Shown piece after piece: positions 1 to 7,898 of a stretch of 64,000 bases of DNA. This stretch comes from Caulobacteraceae bacterium (GTDB lineage: Bacteria > Pseudomonadota > Alphaproteobacteria > Caulobacterales > Aquidulcibacteraceae), in NCBI GenBank assembly GCA_016703335.1, contig JADJCG010000002.1, positions 186,001 to 250,000 on the forward strand, in the 5' to 3' direction. Under the pieces are notes generated by a model. That model had not been told where the DNA came from. It saw only the letters and a list, made by a program, of their open reading frames with translations, and ran no database searches. The translations under genes and the position numbers were made by a program. Positions within the stretch are counted from its first letter, which is position 1; every line of letters starts with the position of its first letter.

Positions 1-2
1 CG

Positions 3-593
3 TTCATCGCGATGAAGGAAGATGCGCTGCAGAAGATTGGCTCAGTCGGCAAACCGCTGATGTTGCTCGACGTGCGTATCGTCGATGCCGACGGATGCGA
101 TGTGCCTGTTGGCGAGAGCGGTGAGATCTGGATGCGCGGACCGGGCCTGACGCCAGGCTATTGTAAGAAGCCGGAAGAGAGTGCGAAGGCGTTCACCGCC
201 GATGGCTGGCTGAAGAGTGGAGACATTGGCCGCCGCGATGCTGACGGCTGCTATTACGTCGCTGGCCGCATCAAGGAGATGTATATATCCGGCGGCGAGA
301 ACGCTTATCCGGCCGAAGTCGAAAATGCGCTCGCGAGACATCCATCCATTCTCGAAACCGCGATCATCGGTGTCGCCGACGAAAAGTGGGGCGAGGTGGG
401 TCACGCCTTCATCATGCTGCGCCCCGATGCGGCGCCGGTGACGGCAGCAGATGTCATCCAATTTTGCCGGGCAAACGTGGCGGGCTTTAAAGCCCCGCGT
501 CACGTGACCTTCGTTGAGGAATTCCCGCGGACAGCGGCGGGCAAGATCCGGAAACACCTATTGGCGCCAACGTTTAGCGCCCACGCGCGCTAA
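3..593 (+). CDS. acyl-CoA synthetase (AMP-forming), C-terminal part
   Basis: This is the C-terminal end of an ANL-superfamily acyl- or aryl-CoA synthetase; its N-terminus lies before the window and the frame is open from base 3. The family activates a carboxylic acid as an acyl-adenylate and transfers it to CoA. Visible are GWLKSGDIG and GRIKEMYISGGENAYP, which close the adenylation domain and form the hinge, and PRTAAGKIRKHLL near the end, which carries the lysine used in adenylation. The acid-binding pocket is outside the window, so the substrate cannot be named. The family call is firm; a fatty-acid or aromatic-acid role is only a guess. Confidence 0.9.
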   Translation, partial: FIAMKEDALQKIGSVGKPLMLLDVRIVDADGCDVPVGESGEIWMRGPGLTPGYCKKPEESAKAFTADGWLKSGDIGRRDADGCYYVAGRIKEMYISGGENAYPAEVENALARHPSILETAIIGVADEKWGEVGHAFIMLRPDAAPVTAADVIQFCRANVAGFKAPRHVTFVEEFPRTAAGKIRKHLLAPTFSAHAR

Positions 594-735
594 TGCGCGC
601 CAGTGGCGGGCATCGCAAGCCACGCTTTCATCCAAATCATGTCCGTGCTTCTGCTCAGCCATAATTCAGGCGAGGAGGGGGAGGCTGGATAAGTCCCGGC
701 GAGGGGCCTATCCTCGCTGGCGTGGGGAATAGGCT

Positions 736-2199
736 GTGACTGATCAATCTGCGGGCGAAGAGCGCGTTATCCGTTTGGCGTCGATCGTGTCGATCGACAT
801 CGTCGGCTTTTCAACCATGTCGGAGCGCGATCAGCGCAATGCGGCGCGCAAGGTCGAAAATCTGCGTGCGCGTGTTGAACGCGTTGCAATCGCCAATGGC
901 GGCCGTTTGTTCAACACGGCGGGCGACGGCTTCATGCTCGAGTTCGCATCAGCCGGCCAAGCGCTCGGCGCGATTCAAGAACTGCTTGATAAGCGGCCCA
1001 AAGGCGAACCGCCGATCCGCGTCGGCGCGCACGTTGGCGATGTGATCGTTACCTCGACCGATGACTTGCTTGGCCACGGCGTCAATGTCGCTGCGCGTCT
1101 GCAAGAACTTGCAGAGCCGGGCACGGCGCTCGTGTCGTCGGAATTCCGCTCGATGGCGCGCAACTCGCCGCAGAGTGCGTTCCAGTCGAAAGGCCAGAAG
1201 CCGCTCGATAACATTGATCAACGCGTGCAGACGTTCGAGATTCTCTCGAAGCGTCAGAAGTTCATGCGCTCGTCACGTCGCGTTGGTTCGATGGCCGTCG
1301 CTGCGGCCGTCTTAGCCGTGCTCGCGTATTTCAGCCCGCAACTCTACGGCATCGGGATGGAGTATTGGCGCAATCGACCTCAGCCCGCTGCAGACCAACA
1401 GCAAGCGCAAGTGCAACAAGCGGCAGCGACGCCGGTCGAAACGCCTGCGTCGCCAGCGGAAGATACGTCTTCGCAGCGCGTGCCGGGCTACACGTTCAGC
1501 GATTGCAACGGTTGCCCAGACATGACCGTGCTCGCTGGCGGCCTTTTTGTTATGGGCTCGCCAGACAACGAACCTGGCCGTGGCCGTGATGAAGGTCCGC
1601 AGCGCGAAGTTTCTGTCGCGCCATTCGCGATGGGCAAATACGAAGTGACGTTCTCGCAGTGGGACGCATGTCTCGCGGGCGGTGGTTGCAACGGTTATTC
1701 GCCGCCAGATAGCGGCTGGGGCCGTGGCGATCGCCCGGTGACGGGCGTGTCGTGGGACGATGCGCAGGCTTACGTGAATTGGCTCAATGCGCAGGCGGGT
1801 GGCACGCAGTATCGGCTGCCGAGTGAAGCCGAATGGGAATATGCTGCTCGCGCTGGTCAGGCCGAGGCGTACGCATTCGGTGCGCGCGTGACGCAAACTG
1901 AAGCGACGTTCCGCGTACGCCAAACGACGCCCGTCGGCGCACACACCGGCAACGCCTTCAATCTCTTCGACATGCACGGCAATGCGAGCGAATGGGTAGA
2001 GGATTGCTACGCCGCAAACTACGACTTGGCGCCGATCGACGGCGTCGCGGTGCAGGCGGACGAGTGCCGCCGGCGCGTCTATCGCGGCGGCAGCTACAAC
2101 GATCAAGCGCCGGTGCTGCGCGCCGCCGCCCGTCGTTCGACGGAGGCGACATCGCGCACGCAAGGTCTTGGTTTCCGGGTTGCGCGCTCGTTGAATTGA
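736..2199 (+). CDS. class III adenylate/guanylate cyclase fused to a transmembrane helix and an FGE-sulfatase (SUMF1) fold domain
   Basis: A 487-residue fusion starting at GTG (GGGGA lies just upstream). Residues about 12-170 are a class III nucleotide cyclase domain: both metal-binding aspartates are visible (D21 in VSIDIVGFS and D64 in NTAGDGFMLEF), as is GAHVGDVI. A single membrane helix follows at about 183-203, then a Q/A/P-rich linker. Residues about 258-487 are a formylglycine-generating-enzyme fold (GGLFVMGSPDNE, RLPSEAEWEYAARAG, FDMHGNASEWVEDC, YRGGSYND). The redox cysteines of true FGE are not evident, so the C-terminal domain is probably a periplasmic binding module rather than an enzyme. 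The likely reading is a membrane cyclase with an external sensor. A CpdA-like phosphodiesterase gene follows. Confidence 0.88.
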   Translation: MTDQSAGEERVIRLASIVSIDIVGFSTMSERDQRNAARKVENLRARVERVAIANGGRLFNTAGDGFMLEFASAGQALGAIQELLDKRPKGEPPIRVGAHVGDVIVTSTDDLLGHGVNVAARLQELAEPGTALVSSEFRSMARNSPQSAFQSKGQKPLDNIDQRVQTFEILSKRQKFMRSSRRVGSMAVAAAVLAVLAYFSPQLYGIGMEYWRNRPQPAADQQQAQVQQAAATPVETPASPAEDTSSQRVPGYTFSDCNGCPDMTVLAGGLFVMGSPDNEPGRGRDEGPQREVSVAPFAMGKYEVTFSQWDACLAGGGCNGYSPPDSGWGRGDRPVTGVSWDDAQAYVNWLNAQAGGTQYRLPSEAEWEYAARAGQAEAYAFGARVTQTEATFRVRQTTPVGAHTGNAFNLFDMHGNASEWVEDCYAANYDLAPIDGVAVQADECRRRVYRGGSYNDQAPVLRAAARRSTEATSRTQGLGFRVARSLN

Positions 2200-2294
2200 T
2201 CTGACTGTAGTGTGACCGAGGGCACAGACGGCGCTTGGCCACTGCTTCATGTGGCGTTCAGGGAAACGCACTAAGAAGCTGGGGCTGGGGGCAC

Positions 2295-3053
2295 ATGAGC
2301 GGAACGTTCCGCCTCGCGCAGATTTCTGACACCCACATCCGTGCGGATGATGGCGGCGCAGCTGTTGCGCAGCTTAAGCGCGCCATGGCTCAGGCAAAGG
2401 ATTACGGCGCAGACGTTATCCTTCTCACTGGCGATCTCGTGAATGATGAGCGCGAAGATGAGTACGCCCTGCTCGCCGAAGCGATCACAGATCCGCCTGC
2501 GCCGCTCTACCTGATGCCTGGCAATCACGACGATCGGGCGCGCATACGGCGCACGTTTCCGCATCATTCGTATTTGCCGCGCGACGGCGCTTTGCATTTC
2601 ACGATCGAGAATTTCCCGGTGCGCATCGTCGCGCTCGACGACGTCGTGCCGGGTGAGACCCACGGTCTGCTGCGCCGCTCAGGCGCCGAGTGGCTGGAAT
2701 CCGCGCTGTCCGTAGAGCGTACTAAGCCGACGATTGTTGCTCTGCACCATCCGCCGTTCCTGACGCACGATTTGCTGTTCGATAAGATCGGCCTGCTGGA
2801 CGCCGAAGAATTCGCCACCGTTGTAGCCCGTCACCGTCAGGTGCTGCGGGTCATTTGTGGCCACCATCACCGCGTTGCCTTCGGCCAAGCCGCGCATGCG
2901 CCGGTGATTGTCGCGCCCTCGAGTTCATGGACCTACGGACTGGCAGTCGACGAAGGCCAGAAGATCGCCCCTAAGACGGCTGAACAGCCGGGTTGGGTGC
3001 TGCACGCATGGACGCACACTGGCGGGATCGCCAGCCATTTTATGGGTCTCTGA
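2295..3053 (+). CDS. metallophosphoesterase, CpdA-like (3',5'-cyclic nucleotide phosphodiesterase family)
   Basis: A 252-residue calcineurin-like phosphoesterase. All family metal motifs are present: QISDTHI at the N-terminus, LTGDLVND, MPGNHDDR, ALHHPP and CGHHHR. The family uses a di-metal centre to hydrolyse phosphodiesters, and CpdA members cleave cAMP. I chose ATG 2295 because the protein then begins directly before the first motif and follows a G-rich ribosome-binding stretch; the frame is open back to a TTG at 2235. Placement 96 bases after the cyclase gene suggests that the pair makes and removes the same second messenger. This is inference from context. Confidence 0.85.
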   Translation: MSGTFRLAQISDTHIRADDGGAAVAQLKRAMAQAKDYGADVILLTGDLVNDEREDEYALLAEAITDPPAPLYLMPGNHDDRARIRRTFPHHSYLPRDGALHFTIENFPVRIVALDDVVPGETHGLLRRSGAEWLESALSVERTKPTIVALHHPPFLTHDLLFDKIGLLDAEEFATVVARHRQVLRVICGHHHRVAFGQAAHAPVIVAPSSSWTYGLAVDEGQKIAPKTAEQPGWVLHAWTHTGGIASHFMGL

Positions 3054-3077
3054 GACTAAGGTTCCCAAAACGCAGGT

Positions 3078-3101
3078 GGGCCGGATCTATCGATCCGGCC
3101 C
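3078..3101. terminator. perfect 10-bp hairpin after the phosphodiesterase gene
   Basis: GGGCCGGATC, a TATC loop and GATCCGGCCC form a perfect stem 25 bases after the stop codon of the phosphoesterase. No T-run follows, so intrinsic termination is plausible but not certain. Confidence 0.5.
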
Positions 3102-3367
3102 GTGCTGCGGTGGCGCCTGGGCGGGGGAGTAGGTCGGCGCCGTGTGAAGAACCCTCGCCGGGCGAGTCCGTTCCCTGATTTCGAAAGAATTTTTGAGGGC
3201 CTTTTAGGCCGGCCGGCTGAGGACGGGCGCACATTCGAATGTTAACGCGCCGCCGCGCCGTGTGGCTCCAACTTGAGCCTAGCTCCGCGCGCCTGCCTGA
3301 GCGATTTTCTCACGTTCGCGAAACCAGCGCGCCGAAAAATTTCTTGGCCATCTAGGCGGTCAAGCTA

Positions 3368-3388
3368 TTTTGTCTAACTCGTACAAAA
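3368..3388. promoter_or_regulatory. inverted repeat TTTTGT-N9-ACAAAA in an AT-rich leader
   Basis: A 6-bp perfect dyad with a 9-base spacer lies about 100 bases before the 384-residue protein. Antitoxins of the Phd type usually repress their own operon at such dyads. A role as operator is inferred from position and symmetry only. Confidence 0.3.
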
Positions 3389-3490
3389 CTTCATATTTGT
3401 GAATCAATTGACGCGTTGCACAAAACGGCGCTCTGATCCTGTCTGTCAAGAAAAACCGCAAGCGGAGCGCGGCACACAGGATCAATTCGG

Positions 3491-4645
3491 ATGACACTCA
3501 GACCGCAGAAAGCGCCATCAAACAAAGCAAAAGCGGCTTCAGAGGAGAGTGAACAAACATCGCGGGCCACGCAACAGATTCAGTCAGAGGTAGAGGAGAG
3601 GTCGAAAAAGAACGCTGGAGCCAAAAAGTCTGCGCAGAAGCAGCATGACGCTCAGCCGGAGGTAGCAAACACGCCTCAGGGGCTCAACGAAACGCAATGG
3701 CCGGCGCGGAAGCCGGGGCGGGAGGATGCAGTGCCGGGGAGAAGAAAATCAGACGAGTTTGCCTTGCGTGTGAGCGAGGCGGCGCTGTTGCACATGGCTC
3801 ACCGCGAGCCTGGTTACCTGCCGATGGTGAAGGAGATCGCGTACGAACTTATCTATGAGTCCGAACGGCTGCTGTGCGGTCACATTGTGCAGATCGGCAA
3901 TGTGCCTGCGATCAATCTCTCCCGCTGGTGGCGCGCGTTCGAAGTCGACGGACTGTGGTTTGTGCTGAAGCCGTGCGACCCGCTGCGCTACAGTAAAGTA
4001 CGCGAATACGAACTGCTGCCGGCAGTCGGTCCGACGCCAGACGACGATCTGCCGCCCACGCTGCGCCGGCTCCAATCGTTCGCGCCTCCCGAATATATCG
4101 GCCCGCGGCGCCGCCGTAATCGCGGCGGCGCAAATGGGCGCTCCAACGCAGCGAAGCCACCGCAGGCCAAGGGAAAGAAGCGAAACGAAGTGAAGCGTGT
4201 CGTTAGCGAGTTGTACAATTTAGCTTTTGAGGAACTTAAACTGCTATCGCAGAACGTTGCTTATGAGGCTTCGCAGCCTTGGCGTAGAGGAAAGCCAAGC
4301 TTACTTCGCGGCATCGTACACATGAGACGATTTAGCCGCGCATGTGGTAGTGCGTTGCATGATTTGCGTGGTGCTGTTGCATCAGTTGTACAAGCATCGC
4401 GCATTGCTCAGGTGTTTTCGCTCGCGACTCATAAAAACTTAACGTGGGAACGAGAGCGTGCCCCTGAAGCGTTCAGCGCATCCGGGAGTCTTGAAGCTAG
4501 CGACGCGGGTCACTCGATAATTCCGCGACTCAAGCTCAACTCTTGGATCTGGGACGAACCGCCATTGCCCTGGGCGGACGATTTATTCGGGGTTCTGTGG
4601 CCGCCGAATTTATTCGGCGCGCTAGAGGAAGAGGTCTTCACATGA
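3491..4645 (+). CDS. hypothetical protein upstream of and overlapping a Phd-like antitoxin
   Basis: A 384-residue protein that I do not recognise. Residues 1-90 are polar and low-complexity (K/S/Q/E-rich, probably disordered). Residues about 90-195 look folded and include HREPGYLPMVKEIAYEL and SRWWRAFEVDGLWFVLKPC. A basic stretch (RRRRNRGGANGRS) follows, then a helical region and a C-terminus rich in W and P. Base composition in 4200-4560 is much less GC-rich than the surroundings, which suggests acquisition by transfer. The stop codon overlaps the start of the antitoxin gene as ATGA, so the two are probably translationally coupled. A toxin role is inferred from that arrangement only; it matches no RelE, Doc or PIN motif I can see. 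Confidence 0.6.
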   Translation: MTLRPQKAPSNKAKAASEESEQTSRATQQIQSEVEERSKKNAGAKKSAQKQHDAQPEVANTPQGLNETQWPARKPGREDAVPGRRKSDEFALRVSEAALLHMAHREPGYLPMVKEIAYELIYESERLLCGHIVQIGNVPAINLSRWWRAFEVDGLWFVLKPCDPLRYSKVREYELLPAVGPTPDDDLPPTLRRLQSFAPPEYIGPRRRRNRGGANGRSNAAKPPQAKGKKRNEVKRVVSELYNLAFEELKLLSQNVAYEASQPWRRGKPSLLRGIVHMRRFSRACGSALHDLRGAVASVVQASRIAQVFSLATHKNLTWERERAPEAFSASGSLEASDAGHSIIPRLKLNSWIWDEPPLPWADDLFGVLWPPNLFGALEEEVFT

Positions 4646-5064
4646 GATCCGTCCGAGAGCATCGCAAGAAAGCGGCAACGCGTGCACGCAAGGTGAAAGG
4701 GCCGCCGGTCCTATCCACATCCGAGGCGCGGGCCAATTTCGCGGAAGCTCTCGAAACGGCTCAAGTGGACAATGCCGTGATTGGGTTCGACCGTTACGGT
4801 CGAACCGTCGCAGCGCTCGTTCCCGTAGAGGCGATCTACATGCTTGCCGGTTCGGGCAAGCATGTGGATGCAGCGACGCGCAAAGAGATCACAGAGGGTG
4901 CGCTGGCGTTCGCGCGCAACGTTCCTTATCGGCCAATGAAATCTAGCAATTTTGCTGCGATCAAAGAGAAGGCGCGCGGACCAAGTAAGGTGCGTGCCGG
5001 TAAGGCCGCTTCCTCGAAGACGCCCTCGACGCGCAAGCCGCCATCTCGGAAGACTGGCGGCTAA
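4642..5064 (+). CDS. Phd/YefM-type antitoxin-like protein
   Basis: A 140-residue protein beginning at ATG 4642; the frame is open further upstream, but only this start gives a normal antitoxin N-terminus and the ATGA overlap. Residues about 25-65 match the Phd/YefM DNA-binding and dimerisation fold: STSEARANFAEALETA, then VIGFDRYGRTVAALVPVEAI, the usual strand-turn-strand around the repeated R-G-R. The C-terminal half (after about residue 100) is a lysine/serine/proline-rich tail rather than a clear toxin-wrapping helix. Such proteins repress their own operon and neutralise a partner toxin. The family call is good; the partner would be the upstream 384-residue protein. Confidence 0.75.
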   Translation: MRSVREHRKKAATRARKVKGPPVLSTSEARANFAEALETAQVDNAVIGFDRYGRTVAALVPVEAIYMLAGSGKHVDAATRKEITEGALAFARNVPYRPMKSSNFAAIKEKARGPSKVRAGKAASSKTPSTRKPPSRKTGG

Positions 5065-5123
5065 TTTTCTCCGCGCATCGCTGCTCCGTCGCGCTATAAG
5101 CGCGCGCGAAGGAGCTATGTGCG

Positions 5124-6038
5124 ATGAAAACACGGGCGGCGGTTGCATTCGAGGCGAAGAAGCCTCTGGAAATTGTTGAACTCGACCTCGAAGGCCCGAA
5201 GCCGGGCGAAGTGTTGGTCGAGATCAAAGCAACCGGCGTTTGCCACACGGATTCTTACACGCTGGACGGCTTCGACAGTGAAGCCGCGTGGCCTGCGATC
5301 CTCGGTCACGAAGGCGCGGGCATTGTCCGTGAAGTCGGAGCGGGCGTAACCAGCGTGACGCCGGGCGATCACGTCATTCCGCTCTACACGCCGGAATGCC
5401 GGCAGTGCAAAAGCTGCCTCTCGCGGAAGACCAATCTCTGCACCGCGATCCGCGCCACGCAAGGCAAGGGTCTGATGCCGGACGGCACGTCGCGCTTTTC
5501 GTACAAAGGAAAGCCGGTGCTGCACTATATGGGATGCAGCACGTTCTCGAACTTTACGGTGCTACCTGAAATCGCCGTCGCGAAGATCCGCAAGGACGCG
5601 CCGTTTCAATCTGCTTGTTATGTCGGTTGCGGTGTAACGACGGGCGTTGGCGCGGTGATCAATACGGCGAAGGTCGAAGCTGGCGCCAATTGCATCGTGT
5701 TCGGTTTGGGCGGCATCGGCCTCAACGTTATTCAAGGGCTGAAGCTCGTTGGCGCCAACATGATCGTTGGCGTCGATATCAATTCTGACCGCGAAGAGTG
5801 GGGCCGCAAGTTCGGCATGACCCACTTCGTCAATCCGAAGACCATCAGCGGCGATATCGTGCCGCATCTCGTGGACGCGCGCGGGCGCACCGACGTGCCG
5901 CAGATCATCGCCTGGTACATGGACAAAAAGATCGCCATCGATCCGATGATCACGCACACGATGCCATTGGAGCGGATCAACGACGCCTTCGATCTGATGC
6001 ACAAGGGCGAGAGCATCCGCAGCGTGATTGTCTACTAA
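5124..6038 (+). CDS. adhC: S-(hydroxymethyl)glutathione dehydrogenase (class III alcohol dehydrogenase) with an internal deletion
   Basis: Class III zinc alcohol dehydrogenase, which oxidises S-hydroxymethylglutathione to S-formylglutathione. The catalytic zinc ligands are present (C in GVCHTDSYT, H in GHEGAG, C in VGCGVTTG), as are the four structural-zinc cysteines in PECRQCKSC...C and the NAD motif GLGGIGLNV. The protein is 304 residues, whereas the family is about 370. The sequence jumps from DIVPHLVDA straight to RGRTDVPQIIAWYM near 5870-5890, removing about 65 residues of the second half of the Rossmann domain without shifting the frame. If real, the enzyme is probably inactive. GAAGGAG precedes ATG 5124. 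First gene of a formaldehyde operon. Confidence 0.9.
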   Translation: MKTRAAVAFEAKKPLEIVELDLEGPKPGEVLVEIKATGVCHTDSYTLDGFDSEAAWPAILGHEGAGIVREVGAGVTSVTPGDHVIPLYTPECRQCKSCLSRKTNLCTAIRATQGKGLMPDGTSRFSYKGKPVLHYMGCSTFSNFTVLPEIAVAKIRKDAPFQSACYVGCGVTTGVGAVINTAKVEAGANCIVFGLGGIGLNVIQGLKLVGANMIVGVDINSDREEWGRKFGMTHFVNPKTISGDIVPHLVDARGRTDVPQIIAWYMDKKIAIDPMITHTMPLERINDAFDLMHKGESIRSVIVY

Positions 6039-6508
6039 TGTCAGATTGGAAACTGCCCTGGAACGCGTCGTGCCTTTGCGGCCAAGTGAAGATGCGCGTC
6101 ACCGGGCCGCCGGCGATCGCGATCGCGTGTCATTGCACTGGCTGTCAAAAGCTTTCGTCGGGCGCGTATTCGCTGACGATGATGCTGCCGGCGGCGGGCC
6201 TTGATGTTGAAGGCGAAACACAAATCGGCGGGCTGCATCGCGACGACAGCGTGCATCACTACTGCCCAAACTGCTTGAACTGGCTCTACACAACGAGCCC
6301 GAACCTCACCGCCATGGGTTTTCTCAACTTTCGGCCCACAATGCTCGAAGACGCGAGCTGGGTGGTCCCATTCGTTGAATCCCAAACAGCTGAAAAGCTG
6401 CCCGGCGCTGTTACGGGCGCAAAGCACAGCTTCGAGCGCTGGCCCGCGCCGCAGGACTACGGCCGCCTGATGCAGGAATATGCCCAAGAAGGCGCGCGCC
6501 CGCGCTGA
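6038..6508 (+). CDS. GFA-family (glutathione-dependent formaldehyde-activating enzyme-like) zinc protein
   Basis: A 156-residue protein of the GFA/CENP-V family. The zinc-binding cysteines are visible: CLCGQVK near the N-terminus, CHCTGCQKLSSGAY, and CPNCLNW further on. Family members were named for speeding the formation of S-hydroxymethylglutathione from formaldehyde and glutathione, although that activity is disputed for many of them. The start overlaps the adhC stop as TAATG, so the two are translationally coupled, which supports a role in the same pathway. Confidence 0.85.
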   Translation: MSDWKLPWNASCLCGQVKMRVTGPPAIAIACHCTGCQKLSSGAYSLTMMLPAAGLDVEGETQIGGLHRDDSVHHYCPNCLNWLYTTSPNLTAMGFLNFRPTMLEDASWVVPFVESQTAEKLPGAVTGAKHSFERWPAPQDYGRLMQEYAQEGARPR

Positions 6509-6612
6509 CGGTCGCATTTGTGCCACGGAGCGTTGCTTGAGGTCGCTCGGCCAGGATAGGACAGCCGCAGCGGTGGGACGCTGAGGCCCTGAGCAGGGCA
6601 GAGGGTGACGAT

Positions 6613-7071
6613 ATGATCCGGACCTTAGCGGTGGCGCTTGCGTTCACCTGTGTAGCAATGCCTGCCCTGGCGCAGCAGACGCCGCAGCCTGTTGAACTGT
6701 GCGGCGTCTTTCAAATCACGGACGCGGAGCACGTCTCCTACATTCCGATCCCAGGCTATTCGATCCTGCAGGCCACGCCGCCGCTGTCGGCGCCTCCGGG
6801 CGCCGTTCACGCTGTGGTTTGCGATCGCACTTCCATTTTTATTGGCCCCACTGATCACCGCGTGATCACCGATTTAGGCGTGCCGCTGTTCATTCGGAGT
6901 AGCGGACGCATCGCTGTGCTGGAAATCGCTGACCGTCAGTTGCGTCTTCGTTTCACACAAGGTGAGCCTACGCCGGAAGAGCGCGCGGCGATCGCACCAG
7001 CGATCGAGCGCGCGCTTGCCGATATGGAGCGTATGCCGGCGCGGCAGCCGCAGGCGCGGCCTGCGCAATAA
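6613..7071 (+). CDS. exported hypothetical protein in the formaldehyde operon
   Basis: A 152-residue protein with a clear signal peptide (MIRTLAVALAFTCVAMPALA, cleavage probably after ALA). The mature part is about 130 residues with a lone cysteine pair (LCGVFQ and VVCDRTS) and strands such as SIFIGPTDHRVITDLGVPLFIRS; the C-terminus is Q/P/A/R-rich. I do not recognise the family. Its stop overlaps the fghA start as TAATG, so it is tied to S-formylglutathione hydrolase synthesis although it is predicted to act outside the cytoplasm. Confidence 0.75.
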   Translation: MIRTLAVALAFTCVAMPALAQQTPQPVELCGVFQITDAEHVSYIPIPGYSILQATPPLSAPPGAVHAVVCDRTSIFIGPTDHRVITDLGVPLFIRSSGRIAVLEIADRQLRLRFTQGEPTPEERAAIAPAIERALADMERMPARQPQARPAQ

Positions 7072-7898
7072 TGCAGATTGCTAAGACGCATCGCGTCGCT
7101 GGTGGTGAGCTTGCGTATACTTCTCATCGCAGCGCTTCCACCGGCACGGAGATGCGTCTTTCGGTGTTCACCCCACCGGGCACGGGGCCGTTTCCGTATT
7201 TGATCTGGCTTTCGGGGCTGACGTGCACCGAGGATAACTTCACGACGAAGGCGGGCGCTTATGCAGCTGCCGCGCAGCATGGCGTTGCCATCGTCGCGCC
7301 AGATACCTCGCCGCGCGGTGAGGGCGTTGCCGATGATCCGGCTTACGATCTGGGCCAAGGCGCAGGCTTTTATGTCGACGCCACGCAAGCGCCTTGGGCG
7401 CCGCACTTCAAAATGGAGAGCTACTTCACCCGCGACCTGATCGTGGCGGTGGAGGCAGCGTTTCCTCTGGCGCCACGTCGCTCGATTTTCGGCCATTCGA
7501 TGGGCGGCCACGGCGCTTTGACTTTGGCGATGCGTCACCCACAGCTTTTCAAGAGCGTTTCCGCGTTCTCGCCGATCTCATCGCCGACGCGATGCCCGTG
7601 GGGCGAGAAGGCGCTTGGCGCCTATCTTGGTTCCGACCGCGATGCTTGGCGTGCGCACGATGCAGCTTTGTTGATCGAAGCGGGTAAGGCAGCGGCGTTC
7701 GATGATATTCTCATCGATCAAGGCACAGGCGATCAGTTCTTAAGCGAACAGCTGAAGCCGGAATTGCTGGAAGAGGCCGCGCGCAAAGCTGGCCAGAAAC
7801 TCAGGGTTCGCCGTCAAGACGGGTACGATCACTCGTACTTCTTCATTGCGAGTTTCGTCTCCGAACACGTCGCCTTTCACGCCGCGCGCTTGGCGTAA
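7071..7898 (+). CDS. fghA: S-formylglutathione hydrolase
   Basis: A 275-residue alpha/beta hydrolase of the esterase D family that hydrolyses S-formylglutathione to formate and glutathione, the step after AdhC. Visible are LIWLSGLTCTEDNFTTKAGA (oxyanion and glutathione-site region), the nucleophile motif GHSMGGHGALTLA, SPISSPTRCPWGEKAL and the catalytic histidine region YDHSYFFIASF. Length and order fit the family fully. Its 3' end overlaps the end of the convergent DUF2339 gene by about 56 bases. Confidence 0.95.
   Translation: MQIAKTHRVAGGELAYTSHRSASTGTEMRLSVFTPPGTGPFPYLIWLSGLTCTEDNFTTKAGAYAAAAQHGVAIVAPDTSPRGEGVADDPAYDLGQGAGFYVDATQAPWAPHFKMESYFTRDLIVAVEAAFPLAPRRSIFGHSMGGHGALTLAMRHPQLFKSVSAFSPISSPTRCPWGEKALGAYLGSDRDAWRAHDAALLIEAGKAAAFDDILIDQGTGDQFLSEQLKPELLEEAARKAGQKLRVRRQDGYDHSYFFIASFVSEHVAFHAARLA

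Larger units (their letters stand above)
3054..3490. other. intergenic region, 437 bases, no gene seen
   Basis: No convincing coding frame. The first part holds GC-rich inverted repeats: the 3078-3101 hairpin and a second CTCGCC/GGCGAG palindrome near 3153. From about 3340 the sequence becomes clearly AT-richer and continues that way into the next gene, which marks the left edge of an islet of different composition. Confidence 0.6.
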
